Shown: positions 56,402 to 64,000 of the stretch, piece after piece
Layout: every line of letters starts with the position of its first letter
Numbering within the stretch: the stretch's first letter is position 1
Source of the DNA: Leptobrachium leishanense
Lineage: Eukaryota; Chordata; Amphibia; Anura; Megophryidae
Direction: 5' to 3'
Assembly (NCBI GenBank): GCA_009667805.1
Contig: CM019069.1
Span: 91,981,204-92,045,203 of the forward strand
Length of the DNA stretch: 64,000 nt
Translations under genes and position numbers: made by a program
Notes under the pieces: generated by a model
Database searches by the model: none
The model's input: the letters and a program-made list of their open reading frames with translations, nothing else
What the model was told of the DNA's origin: nothing

Positions 56402-57404
56402 TTAAAAACGTCTTTTTTTTTAAACTTTTTGTCCTTGTTTCCTGCCACAGGGCACTACCCGGACCCGGACATTGTTTTTAAAGGATTCTATACATCCTAC
56501 AAATCCGCCACTTCACGGGCAGGTTATGGGGACCTCCTAGGCACGATACTTGAAGGAATTTTTCGTTTTTATTTTTAACCCTTATTTCAAGGAAAACGCA
56601 CTGTCCCTTTTAAAAACGTTTTTTTAAAAAACTTTTTGTCCTTGTTTCCTGTCCCCCAGGGCACTACCCGGACCCCCATACACATTTTATGGCAAATATC
56701 TAGCACATATGCCCTCTTCGAGGACACTCTAAAAATCGAACTTTGAGTCCCATTGAGTACTGAGTTTGTGTTCGAGTTCGAATTCGAACTCTTGAAAAGT
56801 TCGAGTTCGAATGCGAACCGAACTCGGGGGTGTTCGGCTCTTCCCTAATCATGACCAATGAAGGCCCACACATGAAGTACATCCGCACGGAAGTGCAGAC
56901 GCACTACGGACGCGGCAAACGGACGCAGGTTAGCAAGAACGGCGAACCGCTAGGACGAACGTGCGGAGTGCGCCACGTCTGCAATGTCCACATAGCTTTG
57001 TGTGTGAGTGATGGAACGTGGTCAGACGGACTGCATTTATACGTCCAGAATTTTTGACGGATAAAATGTTTTTTCATTTTCATTTATTTTCCCTCCTACA
57101 TCCGTCAAAAATAACGTCAGTCACAAAAACAGACTGTGTGGCCACTACTGCGTCTTCCGTCAAAAAGTGCGTCCGTACTGTACTAGAAAACGCGCTCGTC
57201 TGACCCTAGCCTTAGAAAGCAGCAATTATGATGGCATCATTCACTTATACAACAGATTATTCTTTTAAAAGAAATGTAAGATATATATACAGTATATACT
57301 CATTTAAGTAATTGATTTGCCCTACGGTTTAAGCATCAAATAGCAACGAGTCATGGCCTATCTCTTGCTAATGAGTGAATAATAAGCCTGAAACAGCTGT
57401 TCAG

Positions 57405-58470
57405 TAGGGCTGAGCGGTTCGGGTTCGGACAGTTCGGAGTTCGGCCCGAACTTAGCCTGTTCGGGTAGATCGCGAACTCCGAACATTTCCGGGTGTTCGG
57501 CGCATGTTCGAGTCCACAATGCATCACAATGGCCCACAATCCATTTTCCCACTGGCCTGAAGCTCGTAATTGGCTACAGCCTTGCACCTGACCACAGGTC
57601 TGGTGCAAGACAGGTTCAACAGTATGCCAATCACCGCTCAGAGTCCTGATTGGGCAAATTTTGCCCAATCATGGGCTCACAGAGCTAAGTCCTGCAGCAC
57701 ACTATATAACGTTTCCACGCGCCGATTCTGCACGCATTTCAGAGGAAATTTCAGAGGAGATTGTTGTGTGTTGTTACTGCCGGTCTGCCACGCTACTGGG
57801 GGGGTCTCATTTCTACAAAATATCAGGGAATTGATATGTGTGTCTTGTCACTGTGCCAGCAAGTTTTTTTGGGCTCACTAATTTCTTTAAAACATTTGTG
57901 AATTGAGGTGATCTGTGTCTTGTCACACAGCCAGTAGGGATGAGCTGTTCGGGTTCGGACGGTTCGGGGTTCGACCCGAACTTAGCCTGTTTGAGCGGAT
58001 CGCGAACACCGAACATTTCCGGGTGTTCGCCGCATGTTCGACCACAATGGACCACAATGCATTTTCCCACTGGCCTGAAGCTCGTAATTGGCTACAGCCT
58101 TGCACCTGACCACAGGTCTGGTGCAAGACTGGTTGAACACTATGCCAATCACCGCTCAGAGTCTTGATTGGGCAAATTTTGCCCAATCATGGGCTCACAG
58201 AGCTAAGTCCCGCAGCACACTATATAAGGTTTCCACGCAGCGCTTCTGCACGCATTTCAGAGGAGATTTCAAAGGAGAAAGTTGTGTGTGTTGTTACTGC
58301 CGGTCTTCCACGCTACTGGGGGGGTCTGGGGGGTCTCATTTCAACCAAATATCAGGGAATTTAGGTGAAGTGTGTCTTGTCACTGTGCCAGCAAGTTTTT
58401 TTGGGGTTTACAACTTTATTTAAAACATTTGTGAATTGAGGTGATCTTCTGGGTCTCGTCACACAGCCAG
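57405..58470 (+). repeat. Tandem duplication of the hAT left end
   Basis: Unit 1 (57405-57934) and unit 2 (57935-58470) align throughout, each starting with a TAGGGxTGAGC terminus. Further partial units of GGGCTCACTAATTTCT and TTGTGAATTGAGG text follow to about 58620. The element therefore carries two potential left termini. Confidence 0.9.
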
Positions 58471-58725
58471 CAAGTTTTTTTGGGGCTCACTAATTTCTTT
58501 AAAACACTTGTGAATTAAGGATCTGTGTCTCGTCACACAAACAGTACCACGCTGTATTTCGGGGCTCACTAATTTCTACAAAACATTTGTGAATTGAGGT
58601 GATCTGTCTCTTGTCACTGGCTGCCAGCTATCAGTGTGTCTCACTGAGTTATACCAGAGTTCTTTAAATCTTTATACCAGAGTTGAATCAGAGTTCTGTA
58701 TATATTAATCTATATATCATTCACC

Positions 58726-61700
58726 ATGTCTGAAAGAACAAAAAGGACAGGCAGACGCTCCCAGACACAGATAAGAGGGCAAGCAGCCCCTGTGTCGGGA
58801 GGCTGTGCCTCTGGTCGTGGTAGACGTGGTGCATCCACTGCAGGGGCACGCTTGTCCTTTCCTTTATAACTGGTGCTGGCTGTCTTCTTAACCTGCAGCA
58901 ACATAGAGAGGATTTGGTGGATTGGCTAGCCAGGCCATCCTCATCCTCCGAGTCCTCTGCCAGCCAGGCTTCTAGTGCTTTACAGTCCACCTCAGCTGCC
59001 AAAGCATCTAATGCAGCCTTCATGTCCACAGCTACTCCTGCTGTAGCCTCGCTATCACACACGGAGGAGTCAGCTGAATTGTTTGACTACAATGAGAGTG
59101 ACATGCTGCTTGAGGATGCGCAGCAAGTACAGTGTTCTGATTCAATCTCTGAGGTTGAGCAAGGGAGTATAATCAACCTAGAGGACGGGGGTGCTAGTGA
59201 TGACACACAAATAACTGGCACTCATGTTGCCCCAGCAGCTGCAGCATACTGCCAAGTTGGCTCCAGTGACGAGGAGATAGGGGGTGAAGATGACATTGAT
59301 GATGAGGTCACTGACTCCACCTGGGTGCCAGATCGAACTGAGGAATCAAGTAAGAAGGAGGGGGAGGAGGAGGCACAGCAAACACGAGGCACAACATCCT
59401 CTGTGACCAACCGTAGCACTAGCCAGTCCAAGGCATCAGATGTCAGAGCTGCTTCGGTGCAGAGCGCTGTTGTCTCAAAGAACACATGCAGGAACTCTGC
59501 TGTCTGGGAGTTCTTTAAGAAATGTGCAGCAGACCCCACCATTGCTATTTGTAATCTATGTCAGAGGAGGCTGAAGCGTGGGATAAACACCGGACACTTG
59601 GGTACCACGTGCTTGAGGCGGCATATGAACATGTGCCACACATCCCGTTGGCGCAAAACTTTGCGTAGGTCCTCCTCCTCATCTGTCTCTACCCCCACTG
59701 TATGTCCTGCCATGTCAGTGCCTACAACCTCCACTGACAGGAATGATGCTACAGTAATGGATGTACCAGGTCCTTCCTCACAATGTGACATCCTCCCAGC
59801 AGCTGAAGATTTACGCAGTCAGATTACATTGCCGCAGCGTAAGAAAAAATATAGTCCCAACCATCCCCAAGCACAGCGTCTAAATGCCAGCTTAGCAAAA
59901 TTACTCGCATTGCAGCTGCTGCCTTTCCAGCTGGTGGACTCTGCTCCCTTCCGTGAACTTTCTGAATGTGCTGTACCACAGTGGCAGGTTCCAAAACGCC
60001 ATTACTTTTCATGCAAGGCCATTCCAGCACTATACCAGCACGTGGAAGACAATGTTATCCAGTCATTGGGAAAGGCAGTCATCAACAAGGTGCATGTGAC
60101 TTTAGACACGTGGTCCAGCAAGCATGGAGAGGATCGTTACACTTCCTTCACGGCACACTGGGTAACTCTGATTGCAGCTGGGAGGGATCCAAGACGGGGC
60201 TCTGTGCTGGAGCTTGTTCATCCACCACGCCTCCAGAAAGCTGCTTGTATGAGGTCTGTCTGCTCCACCACCACCACATCTCCCTCTTCCTCCTCCTCCT
60301 TCTCTGTCTCTGGCGAAGTGGCAGTTAAACCGACGCCTGACAGGGTCTACGCAATGGCTCAAGCAAAAAGAAGCCATACTGTGCTTAAGCTGGTTTGTTT
60401 AGGGGACAGGAGCCACACCGGGCCAGAAATTCTGTCAGCTCTGCAGGGCCAGGTGCAGAGATGGTTAACACCACACCAGCTTGAGCTGGAAATGATCGTC
60501 TGTGATAATGGCAGCAACCTTCTCTCCACCCTAGGCAAGGGTAAATTGATGCATGTACCATGCCTAGCACATGTCCTAAATCTAGTGGTACAGCATTTCC
60601 TAATCTGGTCTGATCTGTGACATGCCCACCAGGTGGAACTCGACATTAGCAATGCTGCAGCATCTGCACAAGCAGCAGAGGGCCATCAACGAGTACCTGT
60701 GTGAGTATGGCACAAGGACAGGTTCAGGTCAACTTGTTTTTTTTTCCCCCCGCAGTGGCTGATGATCAAGGATGCATGCACTGTACTGTCACCATTTGAG
60801 GAGGCAACGAAAATGGTGAGCAGGGACAGTGCATGCATCAGTGACACAATTCCTTTAGTGTTCCTGCTGGAGCACACTCTGCGGGGAATTATAGATGAGG
60901 CTCTAGAGGCAGAGCAGCGGGAGGAAGAGGAGGCCTTCCCTAGCTCTCAAGGCCTCCTCTGTCTTTCCGCAGACAGCATTCCAGCGGGTCCTACTCAGAT
61001 CAGACAGGAGGAGGAATATTTAAGTAGTGGGGGCATTGAAGGTGGAGATTCCTCAAGAGAGGGTTTCGTGTGCCCAGAAACAGAAGGGCTAGTGCGTGGC
61101 TGGGAGGAGGAAGTGCACGATACGGTCATCCTCATTGACCAGGAAGGCTCAGAAGCTAATGCCACCTCCAACCTACGCTGCATGGGCTCCCTAATAATGC
61201 AAAGCCTGCTAAAGGACCCCAGGATTCATGCTATCAAGGAGAGGGATCATTACTGGTTGGCAACCCTTCTTGGTCCACGATACAAGGGTAAAGTTGCAGA
61301 GCTCATCCTGCCCGCACAGAGGGAGCACAGGATGAAAAAACTTGAGGACGCTCTAAAGCGACACTTGTGTAACACCTTTGCAGGCACTGGTAGATTACCA
61401 AGTGCTGACACAAGTGCTTCTGAGGCTGCGGATGATCAGAGGAATAGTGGTGAAGGCCAGGGCCGCTTGACTGATGCATTTTTTAATTTTTTAGTCCTCG
61501 ACGTCCAGGGACGTCAAATGTAGGCACCCATTGCCAGCGTCTTCACCGTATGGTGCAGGACTACCTAGGGGCAAGGGCAGACCTGGATACCTTTCCAGCA
61601 GATGATCCACTGGCTTACTGGGTGTTGAGATTGGATCACTGGCCAGAACTTAGCCAATATGCTATGCAGCTACTAGGTTGCCCTTCATCCAGCGTGCTTT

Positions 61701-61852
61701 CTGAAAGGACGTTCAGTGCCGCTGGAGGTTTTGTCACAGACAAAAGAGTGCGTCTGTCCACCGACTCTGTAGACCGGCTGACATTTATAAAAATGAATCA
61801 GTCCTGGATCAGCAGCTATCAACCCCCTGATGCTGACGTAACGGAATAGATC
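58726..61852 (+). pseudogene. hAT transposase with BED zinc finger, frameshifted
   Basis: The ATG at 58726 opens 47 codons (MSERTKRTGRRSQ); the text then continues in another phase from about 58863 to a TGA at 60618. That 568-codon part has an acidic N-terminus, a BED finger at its residues 196-242 (C213, C216, H237, H242), the first catalytic Asp in VTLDTWSS (D398) and the second in IVCDNGSN (D531), then PCLAHVLNLVV. A PTRWNSTLAML block at 60624 is in a third phase. Frames 60762-61523 and 61550-61852 finish the protein with the hAT dimerisation region (YWVLRLDHWPELSQYA, SSSVLSERTFSAAGGF). At least four phase changes occur. A splice explanation for the first (58866) is possible, but the others look like indels. 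Confidence 0.88.
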
Positions 61853-61889
61853 GGGGATGTCTTCTGCAATCACAAAACCTCCAGCACTG

Positions 61890-62440
61890 AACTCTTCCAC
61901 AATACAACAAAAGGGTTACGGTATGAATGCACTTTCTGCCATGAAAGGCGCAATATTTGGCTGCACTGACGCCTGTGCCAGATTTATATCATTTTAATTT
62001 TTTGAACCGCAGGGTCTAACCCTGCACTCTTCCACAATACCACAAAAGGGTTACGGTGTGAAGGCATTAGCTGCCATGAAAGGCACAATATCTGGGTGCA
62101 CTGACGCCTTGACCAGAATCATATCTTTTTAATATAGGACCACATGATCCAACCCCTGCATTCTTCCACAATACTACAGAGGGGTTACTGTATGATGATA
62201 CTTGCTGGCCTGGCAGTCTTGCACCAAAGGCACAATATCTGGGTGCACTGACGCCTTGACCAGATGCATATCTTTTTAATATAGGACCGCAAGGTTCACC
62301 CCTGCATTCTTCCACAATACCACAGAGGGGTTACTGTATGATAGTACTTGCAGGCCTGGCACCAAAAGCACAATATTTGGGTGCACTGCCACTGATGCCT
62401 GTATCAGATTCATATCCTCAGAGGGGTTACGGTGTGACGG
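61890..62440 (+). repeat. Tandem repeat of ~135-146 bp in hAT 3' region
   Basis: Four units begin near 61894, 62029, 62163 and 62309 with CTTCCACAATAC, followed by GGGGTTACTGTATGA and CACAATATCTGGGTGCACTG. A partial fifth unit lies near 62416. It lies between the transposase stop and the right terminus. Confidence 0.85.
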
Positions 62441-63025
62441 CACTGTTGGGGATGCTAAAGGACCAATTTTGAAGCACCTACTGTTACTTTCATCCAAAGC
62501 CTGCATAAGTTTCACAATAATTTAGGCAAAAAAATTTCTGCGTGTCCGAAAATGTCTCCTCTTTTCATACAGACTGCCGCCCCAAGCAGTTGTTTATGGA
62601 TAGATTAAAGGAAAAGCATTTACCGTCATTTGAAACATCATTTTTTTGTTTTTAAGTGTTTCTATACATCCTGGAAATCCGCCACTTCACGGGCAGGTTA
62701 TGGGGACCTCCTAGGCACGATATTTGAAGGAATTTTTCGGTTTATTTTTAACCCTTCTTTCATGGAAAACTCACTGTCCCTTTAAAAACGTATTTTTTTT
62801 AACTTTTTGTCCTTGTTTCCTGTCCCCCAGGGCACTACCCGGACCCCCATACACCTTTTATGGCAAATATGTAGCATATATGCCCTCTTGGAGGGCACTC
62901 TAAAAACCGAATTTTCAGCCCCATTGACTTGCATGGGGTTCGGGTTCGGACCCGAACATTTGGAAAAATTTGGGTTCGGGCCCGAACCGAACTCGGGGGG
63001 TGTTCGGCTCATCCCTACTGTTCAG

Positions 63026-63340
63026 GAGTGACTCGTTGCATAACCTGACCTTTTTTCATAAAAGCAAGGAAGATTCTGTGTTAAAACAAATACAGGGTGC
63101 AAAAAAAATGGGAAGTTGTGGATTTCATTTACATGTCCTTCCCAGAGTTGTGGGGATGTGTAAATGTCTAAATAGAGAAAAAATGTGGCGGGACAGGCGC
63201 TTCCTTCACAATGACAGGGATGTCCTCACTTAAATGACAGTTCTCCCCTCTGTTGGATGAGTGTAAACCTCAAACAGAACAGAAAACAAAAATAATGGTG
63301 CAGTATGTCAAGGCAGTATACTATTAAAATAAAGATAAGA
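63026..63340. other. No gene recognised
   Basis: This is host flank of the hAT insertion, continuous with 57215-57396 before insertion. No coding or RNA feature was supported. Confidence 0.5.
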
Positions 63341-63840
63341 GGATTGCACTCACATGGTGTGGTGTCTTAGTATCAGACACCAGATGTTTATAGCGGCTGG
63401 CAGAATTATGGAAGGAACGCCAGACTTCCCTTGGTGGTGCTCCAACGTCTGTGGTGGTCCTCCAATCTTTGGGTACTCCAAGAGCCTTGATGTTGTTTCA
63501 GTATCCGTTCCCCTGATCCTCAGCAGCGGTGTAGATCACAATCATGTGGGGTACAGCAGCCAGGAAACAGGAAGAATAGGGACAGCAAGCAAGGTATAAT
63601 GGGATTTATTGGTATAAAATAATTAAAATAATCTTGGTACATCCAAACGCGTTTCGCGGTATGAAGCCGCTTCCTCAGTAGATGTCAATGTTTTCACAGG
63701 CCTGCTGTACCTATAAATAGTCTTTTTGGAGGTTCCAGCTGTAAGGTTAATTTCGGTTAGAGTGCTATGCACTAGAGCTAGGTTCCAGCTGTAAGGTTGA
63801 TCTAGACTGGAGTGCTATGCACTAGAGCGAATGATATGCA
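63341..63840 (-). repeat. Penelope-type terminal repeat candidate with hammerhead-like core
   Basis: On the minus strand CTGAGGA (63678-63672), a stem AGCGG...CCGC, GAAA (63655-63652) and CGCGTTTGG follow the hammerhead core order. A 50-bp unit containing GTTCCAGCTGTAAGGTT and AGTGCTATGCACTAGAGC is tandemly repeated at 63731-63830. No RT is in the window. Assignment to Penelope-like elements is inference from the motif and layout. Confidence 0.45.
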
Positions 63841-64000
63841 AAACCACACAGAAATGTCATGAGAGACCTTTGGCAAATTAAAAATAAAAATAAAAATAAA
63901 TAAAGTGCCCAAACACATATTCTTTGATACAATCTGGTCAAAAAAGGCATTTAAAGCGTCATACATATGATAATTATGAAGCCTGCAGATATACACATCA

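Larger units (their letters stand above)
54734..56847. mobile_element. hAT deletion derivative, split by TTAA element C
   Basis: Ends TAGGGATGAGCTGTTCGG and TGTTCGGCTCTTCCCTA are flanked by a perfect 8-bp duplication atcatgac (54726-54733, 56848-56855). The right ~230 bp (from TCCTACAAATCCGCCACTTC) match the right end of the autonomous-type hAT at 62660-62890. That block is also present once more at 55148-55261, so the right end is duplicated here. No transposase. Removing element C leaves about 0.97 kb. Confidence 0.87.
54656..57211. mobile_element. TTAA MITE family F2, split by a hAT derivative
   Basis: Ends GGCTGGGGTCAGAC and GTCTGACCCTAGCC are inverted repeats, with TTA and TTAG flanks decayed from TTAA. 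Removing the hAT insertion (54734-56847 plus 8 bp) leaves 434 bp. That is within two bases of the F2 copy at 13424-13859 and shares its GTGGTCAGACG block. Confidence 0.8.
57405..63017 (+). mobile_element. 5.6-kb hAT transposon (ZBED type)
   Basis: Ends TAGGGCTGAGCGGTTCGGG and TGTTCGGCTCATCCCTA are flanked by a perfect 8-bp duplication ctgttcag (57397-57404, 63018-63025). The interior has a tandemly duplicated left end, a transposase gene with BED finger, catalytic domain and hAT dimerisation region, and a 3' block of ~135-bp tandem repeats. Frameshifts disable the gene. This copy is the likely source family of the 54734-56847 derivative. Confidence 0.93.

Noticed and set aside
58866..58914. 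Intron at the first hAT transposase break
   Set aside because: No convincing donor/acceptor pair brackets the short interval, and the gene has several other indel-type phase changes.
59222..59542. Minus-strand frame of 106 codons
   Set aside because: It is antisense to the hAT transposase BED region, which has clear motif support on the plus strand.

Overview
This 64 kb window looks like intergenic DNA from a large, transposon-rich vertebrate genome. An amphibian, probably a frog, fits best. That assignment is inference from the repeat mix: L2, L1/Tx1-type and CR1/Rex1-like LINEs, Penelope-like elements, Ty3/gypsy LTR elements, a Tc1 transposon, hAT elements and many TTAA-flanked piggyBac-type MITEs. 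No host protein-coding gene and no rRNA, tRNA or snRNA gene was recognised. Nearly every credible reading frame belongs to a mobile element.

Layout. 1-9.4 kb: a dispersed repeat, then a minus-strand LINE (1817-~7545) broken by a gag-only LTR retrotransposon (2389-4787, 5-bp TSD) and by a solo LTR carrying a 37-bp minisatellite (6056-7451, 5-bp TSD). 9.4-15 kb: a decayed Penelope-like element, an apparently intact Tc1 transposon (12010-14065) with a 436-bp TTAA MITE nested in it, and a second Tc1-type fragment split by a hAT MITE. 15-21.7 kb: an L2 fragment, an ORF1-only (half-LINE) L1 insertion with 13-bp TSDs, a deleted Penelope derivative, an L1 ORF1 relic, a hairpin MITE and a tRNA-derived SINE. 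21.7-27.9 kb: a piggyBac-type MITE holding a complete but frame-broken chromodomain Ty3/gypsy element (22149-27725). 28-31.1 kb: a TTAA element into which a second copy of the same family inserted in the opposite orientation. 34-37.8 kb: a hAT element containing a 5'-truncated L1. 38.9-48 kb: two closely similar L2 LINEs (38877-40759, 43966-47935); the second lies in a telomere-like minisatellite. 49-54.4 kb: a Gmr1-like gypsy element whose pol order is PR-IN-RT-RH and whose gag looks like the SCAN domain. 54.7-57.2 kb: a MITE holding a hAT deletion derivative that in turn holds a TTAA element. 57.4-63.0 kb: a 5.6 kb ZBED-type hAT element with perfect 8-bp TSDs and a duplicated left end.

The elements do not form a pathway. 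They are a stratified record of insertions, and target-site duplications let the order of many events be read directly. The most interesting items are the Gmr1-like element, the gag-only LTR element, the half-LINE, the candidate hammerhead ribozymes in Penelope termini, the self-nested hairpin-rich TTAA family, and the SINE that shares its tail with a LINE in the same window.
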